64,000 nucleotides of DNA from CAVQSS01 sp963746605. Its GTDB lineage: Bacteria > Desulfobacterota > RBG-13-43-22. Below are positions 52,509 through 61,600 of this stretch, one piece after another. Below the pieces are notes generated by a model. It ran no database searches and was not told where the DNA came from. It worked only from the letters and a program-made list of their open reading frames with translations. Numbering within the stretch: the stretch's first letter is position 1; every line of letters begins with the position of its first letter. The translations under genes and the position numbers were made by a program. Where the stretch lies: positions 124,001-188,000 of the forward strand of contig CAVVCH010000061.1 of NCBI GenBank assembly GCA_963746605.1, written 5' to 3'.

Positions 52509-52750
52509 GGCGGGCAGTGCTCCTTTACTGAAAACATTATCAAAACGGAGCCTTGGCGCAATAAGGCTTCTGTCGTAGTCCTTCGGGAGGCCGGCTCCAG
52601 TGTACCGTACTTACTCAGATCTAGGGCATATAAACATAACCCTCGGAATTAAGCAATTTGAAAATGCCCGGGAGCAATGCCAGTGCAGGGGCGCTCCGAG
52701 TGCTAATGCCGGATCTTCGCCTAGGCGCTTGAACTTTTTTTATTTTTTTA

Positions 52751-52779
52751 TTGATTTTTTAAAAATATATTATTATAAT
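52751..52779 (+). promoter_or_regulatory. Strong sigma-70-type promoter of the tRNA cluster
   Basis: TTGATT (52751-52756), 17-base spacer, TATAAT (52774-52779) in a very A/T-rich setting. It lies ~70 bases before the first tRNA. The gap 52509-52850 contains no other recognisable feature. Confidence 0.75.
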
Positions 52780-52850
52780 TTATGTTTTACATGCCCCGGA
52801 ATAACAGGGGAGATGAACAAATTGTTTGTAAATAGAAGGGGTTAAAAAAA

Positions 52851-52926
52851 GCCAGCGTAGCTCAGCAGGTAGAGCGACTGATTTGTAATCAGTTGGTCGG
52901 GGGTTCGAATCCCTTCGCTGGCTCCA
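52851..52926 (+). tRNA. tRNA-Thr (anticodon TGT)
   Basis: Acceptor gccagcg/cgctggc, D-arm agctcagcaggtagagc, anticodon stem ctgat-ttgtaat-cag with TGT, T-arm gggttcgaatccc, encoded CCA. Confidence 0.95.
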
Positions 52927-52997
52927 GGTAACGGGGCGGCAGTAGAGATTTCCTGCTGGCAATTACCGCGCTTTGTTAGTGTAAGTCCCTAATTTTA

Positions 52998-53082
52998 GGA
53001 GGGGTTCCCGAGCGGCCAAAGGGAACAGACTGTAAATCTGTCGGCCATGCCTTCGGAGGTTCGAATCCTCCCCCCTCCACCA
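52998..53082 (+). tRNA. tRNA-Tyr (anticodon GTA)
   Basis: Acceptor ggagggg/cccctcc, anticodon loop ctgtaaa with GTA, a long class-II variable arm (ggccatgcctt) and T-loop ggttcgaatcc, encoded CCA. Confidence 0.95.
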
Positions 53083-53213
53083 TCCTGTTAGAATATGGTT
53101 TCCATTGGCGGATTGTCCCGGCCAATGAAAGATGTAGGAGATTAGGTTCGTTTTACCAAATTGGTTTGACTACAGCCATAAAATCCAGTTCTACGAATTT
53201 TTTCCAAAATGAC

Positions 53214-53290
53214 GCGGGAGTAGCTCAGTTGGCTAGAGCGTCAGCCTTCCAAGCTGAGGGTCGCGGGTTCGAATCCCGTTTCCCGCTCCA
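53214..53290 (+). tRNA. tRNA-Gly (anticodon TCC)
   Basis: Acceptor gcgggag/ttcccgc (one G-T pair), anticodon loop cttccaa with TCC, T-arm cgggttcgaatcccg, encoded CCA. Confidence 0.94.
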
Positions 53291-53354
53291 TTAATCAGCG
53301 CCGCCGGCCTGGATTTTTCCGGGCGGCCTTAGGCGAATCAAATATAAGGAAAAA

Positions 53355-53430
<76 letters not shown>

Positions 53431-53512
53431 TAAGGTATGAATCTTTCAACTCTTGATCAATTTAACTAACGTAACATCCAGATTGAAAATTTAACGAAGG
53501 GGGACGAGACTG

Positions 53513-54712
53513 ATGGGCAAGAAGAAATTTGAACGGACGAAGCCACATGTGAATGTGGGGACGATCGGGCATATTGATCATGGGAAGACGACCTTGACGG
53601 CGGCGATCACGCTCTGTTTATCGAAGAGCGGATTTGCGAATTTCATACCCTTTGACGAGATCGACAAGGCGCCGGAAGAGAAGGAGCGGGGGATCACGAT
53701 CGCGACGGCCCACGTGGAATACGAGACCAAGAAGCGGCATTATGCGCACGTGGACTGTCCGGGGCACGCGGACTATATCAAGAACATGATCACCGGAGCG
53801 GCTCAGATGGACGGAGCGATTCTGGTGGTTGGAGCGGATGACGGGCCGATGCCGCAGACGCGGGAGCATATATTGCTGGGACGTCAGGTCGGAGTGCCGT
53901 ATATAGTAGTTTTTTTAAACAAGGTGGACATGGTCGACGATCCGGAGCTGATCGAGCTGGTGGAACTGGAGCTGCGGGAGCTGTTGAGCAAGTATGAGTA
54001 TCCCGGGGACGATATACCGATCATCAAGGGATCGGCGCTGAAGGCCTTGGAGTGCGGCTGCGGGAAAGGGGACTGTCCTGCCTGCCAGCCGATATTGGAG
54101 CTGATGGACGCGATCGACAACTATGTACCGGAGCCGGTGCGGGATATAGAGAAGCCGTTTTTGATGCCGGTGGAGGACGTCTTCAGTATTTCGGGCCGGG
54201 GGACGGTCGTCACGGGCCGGGTGGAACGGGGGATGATCAAGGTTGGTGAGGAAGTGGAGATCGTGGGGATTCGCCCGACGATCAAGACGATCTGCACCGG
54301 GGTGGAGATGTTCCGGAAGACCCTGGACCAGGGCCAGGCGGGAGACAACGTGGGGTTGCTGCTGCGGGGGACCAAGCGGGACGATGTGGAGCGGGGCCAG
54401 GTCGTGGCCAAGACGGGATCGATCACGCCGCACACCAAGTTCAAGGCGGAATCGTATATTCTGTCGAAAGAGGAAGGCGGGCGGCACACGCCGTTTTTCA
54501 ACGGCTATCGGCCGCAGTTTTATTTTCGGACGACGGACGTGACCGGGGTGGTGACCTTGCCGGAAGGGGTGGAGATGGTGATGCCGGGCGACAACGTGTC
54601 GATGACGGTGTCCTTGATCATGCCCATCGCCATGGAGAAGGAACTGCGGTTTGCCATTCGGGAGGGGGGCCGGACCGTAGGCGCCGGCGTGATCTCCGAA
54701 ATCTTGGAATAA
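53513..54712 (+). CDS. tuf: Elongation factor Tu
   Basis: 399 residues. G1 GHIDHGKTT (19-27), G2 RGITI, G3 DCPGH, G4 NKVD and SALKALE are all present; delivers aminoacyl-tRNA to the ribosome. Between SALKALE and the ELMDAID helix there is a cysteine-rich insert, CGCGKGDCPAC (C181, C183, C188, C191), where E. coli EF-Tu has a short acidic loop. Ribosome site gaaggggga. Probably the first protein gene of the tRNA-tuf-secE-rpo operon. Confidence 0.97.
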   Translation: MGKKKFERTKPHVNVGTIGHIDHGKTTLTAAITLCLSKSGFANFIPFDEIDKAPEEKERGITIATAHVEYETKKRHYAHVDCPGHADYIKNMITGAAQMDGAILVVGADDGPMPQTREHILLGRQVGVPYIVVFLNKVDMVDDPELIELVELELRELLSKYEYPGDDIPIIKGSALKALECGCGKGDCPACQPILELMDAIDNYVPEPVRDIEKPFLMPVEDVFSISGRGTVVTGRVERGMIKVGEEVEIVGIRPTIKTICTGVEMFRKTLDQGQAGDNVGLLLRGTKRDDVERGQVVAKTGSITPHTKFKAESYILSKEEGGRHTPFFNGYRPQFYFRTTDVTGVVTLPEGVEMVMPGDNVSMTVSLIMPIAMEKELRFAIREGGRTVGAGVISEILE

Positions 54713-54760
54713 CAGCCAGGACGAGAAGGAAACCTCGCCTGTCGGGATCAGGGAACGAAT

Positions 54761-54910
54761 ATGCGCGATATTATCAATTTGTCTTGTACGACCTGTAAAC
54801 AGAAAAATTATACCACCACCAAAAACAAGCGGAAGACCCCGGATAAACTGGAATTTAAGAAATATTGCCGCTTCTGTCAGACCCACACGGTCCACAAGGA
54901 AACCAAATAG
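54761..54910 (+). CDS. rpmG: 50S ribosomal protein L33
   Basis: 49 residues: MRDIINLSCTTCKQKNYTTT, then KTPDKLEFKKYCRFCQTHT. The two CxxC pairs form a zinc ribbon (the C+ form). Lies between tuf and tRNA-Trp, its usual place. Start ATG after gatcagggaacgaat. Confidence 0.95.
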   Translation: MRDIINLSCTTCKQKNYTTTKNKRKTPDKLEFKKYCRFCQTHTVHKETK

Positions 54911-54942
54911 CGGAACGTCGTTATTCGCCGGAGTTAATCCGC

Positions 54943-55019
54943 AGGCCAGTAGCTCCAACGGTTAGAGCACCGGACTCCAAATCCGGGTGTTGGGGGTTCG
55001 AATCCCTCCTGGCCTGCCA
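54943..55019 (+). tRNA. tRNA-Trp (anticodon CCA)
   Basis: Acceptor aggccag/ctggcct, anticodon loop ctccaaa with CCA, T-arm gggttcgaatccc, encoded CCA. Sits between rpmG and secE as in many bacteria. Confidence 0.95.
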
Positions 55020-55052
55020 AATTCATTCAAAGGGACTGGGAACCCGGGGGAG

Positions 55053-55427
55053 ATGAAGAAACTTAAACCGAAAAAAAAGGGTGGGGCGGGCGACATTGAA
55101 AAGACGGTCGAGGAAAAGCCATCCAAAGACCCCCAATCCGCTTTGGCTCCTAAGGAAACCAAAACCAGCCTAAAAAAAACGTCCTCGGACGAAGGCGTTT
55201 CCGAGGGACTGGTTGCCGAGTGGACAAAAAAACTGAAATTCGTGGGCCTGACCAAGACTTTTTTCAGGGAAGTTCGGATGGAACTGAAAAAGGTCACCTG
55301 GCCGACCCGCAAAGAGACCTTGGCCGCCACCGTCATGGTCATTATTCTTTCGGTGGTTGTAGCCTTTTTTTTGGGGATCTTGGATGTGGCCTTAGCCAAA
55401 TTGGTTGGTTCCATTATGGGTCGCTGA
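55053..55427 (+). CDS. secE: Preprotein translocase subunit SecE
   Basis: 124 residues from ATG 55053 with gggggag upstream. The conserved C-terminal unit REVRMELKKVTWPTRKETL and one membrane helix (~95-115) is standard single-span SecE. The N-terminal ~65 residues are a highly charged Lys/Glu extension without family similarity. SecE clamps the SecY channel. Confidence 0.93.
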   Translation: MKKLKPKKKGGAGDIEKTVEEKPSKDPQSALAPKETKTSLKKTSSDEGVSEGLVAEWTKKLKFVGLTKTFFREVRMELKKVTWPTRKETLAATVMVIILSVVVAFFLGILDVALAKLVGSIMGR

Positions 55428-55499
55428 GCGGCTTCCTTCTGGGGAGCGGCGGCGGAAGGATTTATCGATTTACCCAAGAAGGGATAACGGGGTTGGGCC

Positions 55500-56030
55500 A
55501 TGGCGCATAAATGGTATATCGTACACACCTATTCGGGATTTGAGCACAAGGTCAAGCTGGCCTTGGATGAGCAGATAAAGTCCCAGGGCCTGGAAGGTCT
55601 TTTTTCGCAAGTCTTGGTCCCTACCGAACAAGTTGTGGAACTGGTCAAAGGCGAAAGGAAGACATCCTCCCGCAAGTTTTATCCGGGATACGTGCTGATT
55701 AAGATGGAGTTGAATGACGATACCTGGCACCTGGTTAAAGATACCCCCAAGGTGACCGGGTTTATCGGGGAAAAGAACAAGCCGGCGCCGATCCCGGACG
55801 AGGAAGCTGAGAAGGTCATCGAACAAATGGCCGAAGGGGCCATTCGTCCGAAGCCCAAATTTTACTTTGAGGAAGGGGATGAAGTTCAGGTGATCGACGG
55901 CCCTTTCTCCAACTTTAACGGGGTGGTGGATGAAGTCAAACCGGAAAAGAGCAAGCTTAAAGTGCTGATTAGTATTTTTGGCCGCTCAACGCCGGTGGAA
56001 TTGGATTTTGTCCAGGTGGCCAAGTCATAG
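55500..56030 (+). CDS. nusG: Transcription termination/antitermination factor NusG
   Basis: 176 residues. NGN domain (KWYIVHTYSGFEHKVKLAL), then linker and C-terminal KOW domain (FEEGDEVQVIDGPFSNFNGV). Binds RNA polymerase and Rho/S10. Standard place after secE. Confidence 0.96.
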   Translation: MAHKWYIVHTYSGFEHKVKLALDEQIKSQGLEGLFSQVLVPTEQVVELVKGERKTSSRKFYPGYVLIKMELNDDTWHLVKDTPKVTGFIGEKNKPAPIPDEEAEKVIEQMAEGAIRPKPKFYFEEGDEVQVIDGPFSNFNGVVDEVKPEKSKLKVLISIFGRSTPVELDFVQVAKS

Positions 56031-56175
56031 CCGGAGCCTGATAAAGGCCCACGGGTTGATCGGCCGGCGACAAGTCATCAGCCGATTCCCGGAAAGTTTG
56101 GAAGGTCCCCTCGGCAATTCGAAGGATTGTTTTTCGAAGGGGAAAGGCTTTTAATGAAGAAGGAGAATCGTTGAG

Positions 56176-56598
56176 ATGGCTAAAAAAATCATTGCCTATA
56201 TAAAACTGCAGGTGCCGGCGGGACAGGCCAATCCTTCACCCCCTATCGGACCGGCGCTCGGCCAGCACGGCGTCAATATCATGGAATTCTGCAAAGCCTT
56301 CAATGCCCGCACGCAGGGTCAGGAAGGGATGATCATCCCCGTGGTGCTGACCGTTTTTGCCGATCGTTCCTTCACGTTTATAACCAAGACTCCGCCGGCC
56401 TCGGTGCTTTTGAAGAAGGCGGCCCAGATTGCTAAAGGATCCAGTGTGCCGAATCGGGATAAGGTGGGACGGGTTTCACCGTCCCAGGTGGAGGAGATCG
56501 CCAAGTTAAAAATGCCGGATTTAAATGCCGCCAGTTTAGACGCTGCGATTAAGATCATCGAAGGCACGGCGCGCAGTATGGGCATTGACATCGGCTGA
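56176..56598 (+). CDS. rplK: 50S ribosomal protein L11
   Basis: 140 residues. KKIIAYIKLQVPAGQANPSP and IGPALGQHGVNIMEFCKAFN are the canonical N-terminal domain; a C-terminal rRNA-binding domain follows (VGRVSPSQVEEIAKLKM). Start ATG with gaaggagaatc upstream. Confidence 0.97.
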   Translation: MAKKIIAYIKLQVPAGQANPSPPIGPALGQHGVNIMEFCKAFNARTQGQEGMIIPVVLTVFADRSFTFITKTPPASVLLKKAAQIAKGSSVPNRDKVGRVSPSQVEEIAKLKMPDLNAASLDAAIKIIEGTARSMGIDIG

Positions 56599-56632
56599 GT
56601 TAACTATCAGGAAAAGAGGTAGGAAATAAGCT

Positions 56633-57337
56633 ATGCCAAAGAATGGGAAGAACTATAATCAGGCTCGTGAGCAAGTGGATCGAACCAAGCGGTATCCCTT
56701 GGAAGAAGGCGTTCAGTTGGCCGTTAAATCCTCCTATGTCAAATTTGACGAGACGGTGGATATGGCGGTCCGACTGGGGGTGGACCCCCGGCATGCCGAT
56801 CAGATGGTTCGGGGGGCCGTTGTCCTCCCCAACGGTACGGGAAAGACCACCCGGGTGCTGGTGTTTGCCAAAGGGGAAAAGGAAAAGGAAGCTCTGGATT
56901 CAGGCGCCGATGTAGTGGGTTCGGAAGAATTGATTGAGAAGATCAAAGGCGGTTGGCTGGAATTCGATAAGGCCGTCGCCACCCCCGACCTGATGGGCCA
57001 AGTGGGCAAAATCGGAAAGATTTTAGGGCCTCGGGGGCTGATGCCCAACGCCAAGACCGGCACCGTAACCTTTGACGTGGCCAAGGCCATTCGTGAGATC
57101 AAGGCCGGCAAGATCGAATTCCGCGTAGAAAAAAACGGCATCGTCCATGCCCCGATGGGACGGGTTTCCTTCGGGCTGGATAAACTGATCCCCAATATCT
57201 TATCTTTTTTCGATACAATCCTGCGTCTTAAACCATCCAGCGCCAAAGGAACTTATCTTAAAAGCATAACTATTTCGACTACCATGGGTCCAGGGATCAA
57301 AATCGACCCTTCTTTTATCAAAGAAATCGGTAAATAG
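56633..57337 (+). CDS. rplA: 50S ribosomal protein L1
   Basis: 234 residues. FDETVDMAVRLGVDPRHADQ, MVRGAVVLPNGTGK and GRVSFGLDKL... are typical L1. Binds 23S rRNA and can repress its own operon. Start ATG after aggaaataagct. Confidence 0.97.
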   Translation: MPKNGKNYNQAREQVDRTKRYPLEEGVQLAVKSSYVKFDETVDMAVRLGVDPRHADQMVRGAVVLPNGTGKTTRVLVFAKGEKEKEALDSGADVVGSEELIEKIKGGWLEFDKAVATPDLMGQVGKIGKILGPRGLMPNAKTGTVTFDVAKAIREIKAGKIEFRVEKNGIVHAPMGRVSFGLDKLIPNILSFFDTILRLKPSSAKGTYLKSITISTTMGPGIKIDPSFIKEIGK

Positions 57338-57484
57338 ACAGCCAGGTCACCTTTTTGAGCCCCTCAAGGAATTTTTTCTGCGAGGCGCTGATGCAAAAAG
57401 GGACTCTCGGGCCTTCCCGGGAGGCCCGGCGAACCGATCGATTTGTTCCGCGGATTATTAATGATCAACCAAAACCAACCGTTC

Positions 57485-57600
57485 CGCGAGTTAAAGACCG
57501 TAGGTGCCTGCCAGGCTTTAAATGATTTTTTTCAGCCTACCGAGACTCGGAAATTTCCGACTGAACTCAGCTGTCGGCCCCACGGATTTGACCTCCGAAG
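57485..57600 (+). ncRNA. Ribosomal protein L10 leader
   Basis: The 57338-57630 gap has the marks of the L10(L8) autoregulatory leader: gttaaagaccgtaggtgcct with its partner gcctaccgaga, closed by helices ccgcgag/..ctcgg. It lies directly before rplJ. L10-L12 binding here is known to repress rplJL in other bacteria. Confidence 0.75.
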
Positions 57601-57630
57601 AACGAATGGTAAGAAAGGAGGGATGCATTC

Positions 57631-58152
57631 TTGAAAAAGACGGATAAGGAAAAGATCGTGGCCGATCTTCACCAGCGTCTGGCCCGCTCTCAGGCCGTTT
57701 TTGTTACCGATTTTACAGGGTTGAATGTCGAATCGATCAACAAGTTACGCCGGGATCTGAAACAGCGGGGAGACGAGTACCAGGTTGTGAAGAAGACCTT
57801 GCTGCGGCGGGCCTCTCAGGAGACTCCGGTGGCGGCGATCGAGGACATTCTGGTAGGTCCCTGCGGGATTACCATCAGTTATGGGGATCCGGTGGCTTCG
57901 GCCAAACTGCTGGCGGACTTCGCCAAGGACCGGGAGAAATTTGCTTTTAAAGGCGGGATTCTCCAGGGAAGGTCGATTTCGGCAGAGGATGTGGGACAAT
58001 TGGCCAAGATGCCGTCCCGGGAGATTCTCCTGGGGCAGTTGTTGTCCGCCTTGGTGGCCGTGCCGACCGGATTGGTTTCGACCCTGTCCGCTATCATTCA
58101 GAAATTTTTGTTAACCTTAAAAGCCGTGGAAGACCAAAAAGCCCAGGCTTAA
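57631..58152 (+). CDS. rplJ: 50S ribosomal protein L10
   Basis: 173 residues from a TTG with aaaggaggg upstream. ADLHQRLARSQAVFVTDFTG and GLNVESINKLRRDL, then a C-terminal helix that carries L12 dimers. An ATG out of frame lies just before the TTG; the TTG keeps the family start. Confidence 0.95.
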   Translation: MKKTDKEKIVADLHQRLARSQAVFVTDFTGLNVESINKLRRDLKQRGDEYQVVKKTLLRRASQETPVAAIEDILVGPCGITISYGDPVASAKLLADFAKDREKFAFKGGILQGRSISAEDVGQLAKMPSREILLGQLLSALVAVPTGLVSTLSAIIQKFLLTLKAVEDQKAQA

Positions 58153-58179
58153 GAATCATTATGAGGAGGAAACCTAACG

Positions 58180-58569
58180 ATGGCTGAGAAAATCACTAAA
58201 GAAGAGGTAATCGAGTTCATTTCCAATATGACCGTTTTGGAGCTTTCGGAATTGGTCAAGGAGTTAGAGGATAAATTCGGCGTTAAGGCCTCGGCCCCGG
58301 TTATGGCCATGGCGGGCCCGATGCCGGGGGCCGGAGAAGCGGCGGTTCAGGAAGAGCAAACCGAGTTCGCCGTTATCCTGACCGGCGTAGGAGACAAAAA
58401 GATTCAAGTGATCAAAGAAGTCCGGGCCATTACCAACTTAGGACTGAAGGAGGCCAAGGACGCCGTGGAAACCCTGCCCAGTACCATTAAAGAAGGCATC
58501 CCGAAAGAGGAAGCGGAAAATGTGAAAAAGCAGCTGGAAGGCGCTGGGGCTACGGTAGAGATTAAGTAG
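58180..58569 (+). CDS. rplL: 50S ribosomal protein L7/L12
   Basis: 129 residues. N-terminal dimerisation helix (TVLELSELVKELEDKFGV), flexible Ala/Gly/Met hinge, then factor-binding domain (EFAVILTGVGDKKIQVIKEV, GLKEAKDAVE). Ribosome site gaggagg. Confidence 0.97.
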   Translation: MAEKITKEEVIEFISNMTVLELSELVKELEDKFGVKASAPVMAMAGPMPGAGEAAVQEEQTEFAVILTGVGDKKIQVIKEVRAITNLGLKEAKDAVETLPSTIKEGIPKEEAENVKKQLEGAGATVEIK

Positions 58570-58632
58570 TCCGGCGGCCGATGAGACAATCGGCCCCGCT
58601 GTAATGAAAGCTTGTCACGTAAAGGAGACGGG

Positions 58633-61600
58633 ATGAAAGATCGTTCTTTCCTCAACGTTCGTTTTCGAAAGAATTTCGGACACATCGAAAAAATTATCGA
58701 CATTCCCAATTTGATGGATATGCAGAAGCAATCCTACGAACGGTTTCTGCAATACCATGGGAATCCCGATAAACGGGAAAATACCGGCCTGCAGGGGGTC
58801 TTTAAAAGTGTTTTTCCTATTCGGGATTTTAGCGGATTATCCTCTCTGGAGTTTGTTCGATACAGTTTCGGTGAGGTAAAATACGATGAGGCGGAATGCC
58901 TGCAAAGAGGCATGACTTATGACGTGCCGATGAAGATCACCGTCCGCCTCATCGTCAACGATCTGGACAAGGATACCGGGAGCCAGACGATTCGGGATAT
59001 CAAGGAGCAGGACATTTATTTCGGGACGATACCCTTGATGACCGATAAGGGTACGTTCATCATCAACGGTACCGAGCGGGTGGTGGTCAGTCAATTGCAT
59101 CGGTCGCCGGGGGTGTTCTTTGCCCATGACAAGGGGAAGACCCACAGCAGCGGGCGTCTTTTGTATTCGGCGCGGGTCATTCCCTTGCGCGGTTCCTGGA
59201 TTGATCTGGAGTTTGATCCGAAAAATATCCTTTTTGTGCGCATTGACCGTCGGAGAAAATTTCCGGTAACCATCCTGTTGAAGGCACTCGGGTATTCCAA
59301 TCAGGAATTACTGAACTATTTTTACGAGCGGGAGCGGATCAACCTGGAAGACGGGAAGATCCGCCGGGAAGTCAACCCGGATTTCCTTTTGGGCAAAAAG
59401 GCTCCTCGGGACATTGTGAATCCCCTGACGGGAGAAGTGATCGTCCGCAAAAACCGCAAGATCAATAAACGAATTATCAAATCGCTGCAGGACGCGGAAA
59501 TTCGATCGCTTCCGGCCAGGGCCGAGGACATCGAAGGGTATTTTCTGGCGCAGGAAGTGGTGGATCCCGAAACCGGAGAGGTCCTGATCGAAAGCAACGA
59601 GGAATTGACCCGGGAAAAGCTGAACCTCCTGCTGCAGAAAAAAACGCCTTTTGTGGATTTGTTGTTCATCGACGGGGTCAATGTCAGTTCTTCCCTGCGG
59701 GATACCTTGATTATGGACAAGGTGCCGGGCAGCAACGAGGCCATCCTGGAGATTTACAAGAAATTGCGCCCCAGCAACCCGCCGACTCTGGAAGTGGCCA
59801 CCAACTTTTTTTACAACCTTTTTTTCAATCCGGACAATTACGATCTCTCCTCGGTGGGTCGGCTCAAGCTGAATCATCGCTTGGGTCTGGAGGTTCCTCT
59901 GGAGGAGCGGACCCTGCGCAAAGAGGATATCCTGCTGACGGTGAAGAAGCTGATCGAGCTGAAGGATACCAACGGTGCCGTGGATGATATCGATCATTTG
60001 GGCAACCGTCGGGTCCGGGCGGTGGGCGAGCTTCTGGAAAACCAGTATCGTATCGGTCTGGTGCGGATGGAACGAGCGATCAAGGAGCGCATGACGCTGC
60101 AGGAGATCGAGACCCTGATGCCCCATGACCTGATCAATCCCAAACCGGTGGCCGCCGTGGTGAAGGAATTTTTCGGGACCAGCCAGCTTTCCCAATTCAT
60201 GGATCAGACCAATCCGCTCTCCGAGATTACCCACAAAAGGCGGTTGAGCGCCTTGGGTCCGGGAGGCCTTACCCGGGAGCGGGCCGGGTTTGAGGTCCGG
60301 GACGTGCATCCCACCCATTACGGGCGGATCTGTCCGATTGAAACGCCGGAAGGCCCCAATATCGGCCTCATTGTTTCCTTGAGTACCTATGCCCGGGTGA
60401 ATGAATTCGGTTTTATCGAGACCCCTTACCGGGTGGTCCGGGAGGGCACGGCTACCCCGGAAGTGAAATTTTTGAGCGCTTTGGATGAGCAAGGGTTCAA
60501 TATCGCCCAGGCCAATATCCCCTTGGACCGGGCCGGTCGTCTGGTCGACCCCATGGTTTCAGCCAGAAAGGACGGGGAATTTGTGATGGTCAATAGGGAG
60601 GAAGAATCCATTGACCTGATGGACGTTTCTCCCAACCAGTTGGTCAGCGTGGCCGCCTCTCTAATTCCTTTCCTAGAAAATGATGACGCCAACCGGGCCT
60701 TGATGGGTTCCAACATGCAGCGGCAGGCCGTGCCCTTACTCTCCTGCCGCGCTCCGATCATCGGCACCGGGATTGAAGAGGTGGTGGCCCGGGACTCCGG
60801 AGTAACCGTGGTGGCTAAAAATAACGGCGTGGTGGAAGACGTGGACGCCGACCGGATCGTGGTCCGGTATATCACGGAGGAAACGAAAGACCGTCCTTTG
60901 GGGGCGGGGGTGGAACTGTATAAATTGAATAAGTTTCAGCGGTCCAACCAGAATACCTGCTTCAGCCAAAAACCGATCGTTCGCAAAGGGGACCCGATTC
61001 AAAAAGGACAGGTCATCGCCGACGGCCCCTCCACCGAAAAAGGGGAACTGGCCTTGGGACGCAATGTGCTGGTGGCCTTCATGTCCTGGGGCGGTTATAA
61101 TTTCGAAGACTCCATCCTGGTGGGGGAGCATCTGGTTAAAGACGATGTCTTCACCTCGATCCATATTGAAGAATTCGAGCTGGTGGCCCGGGATACCAAA
61201 CTGGGCCGGGAAGAAATTACCCGGGATATACCCAACTTGGGCGATGAATCCTTAAAAAATCTGGATGAAAGCGGCATCATTCGCATCGGAGCGGAAGTGA
61301 AGGCCGGCGACATTTTAGTCGGTAAGGTTACCCCGAAAGGGGAGACCCAGCTGTCGCCGGAGGAGAAACTACTCCGAGCGATCTTCGGGGAAAAGGCCGG
61401 AGACGTGAAGGACTCTTCCCTCCGGGTTCCGCCGGGAATCGAGGGCGTCGTTATCGAGGCCAAGGTCTTTTCCCGTAAAGGGGTGGAGCGGGATGCCCGG
61501 TCCAAGGCCATTGAGGAGGAAGAAGTAGCCCGGATCATGAAGGATCAAAACGACGAGATCCAGATTCTTCACCGAGAGGCCCTACAGCGCTTGAAGGCCC

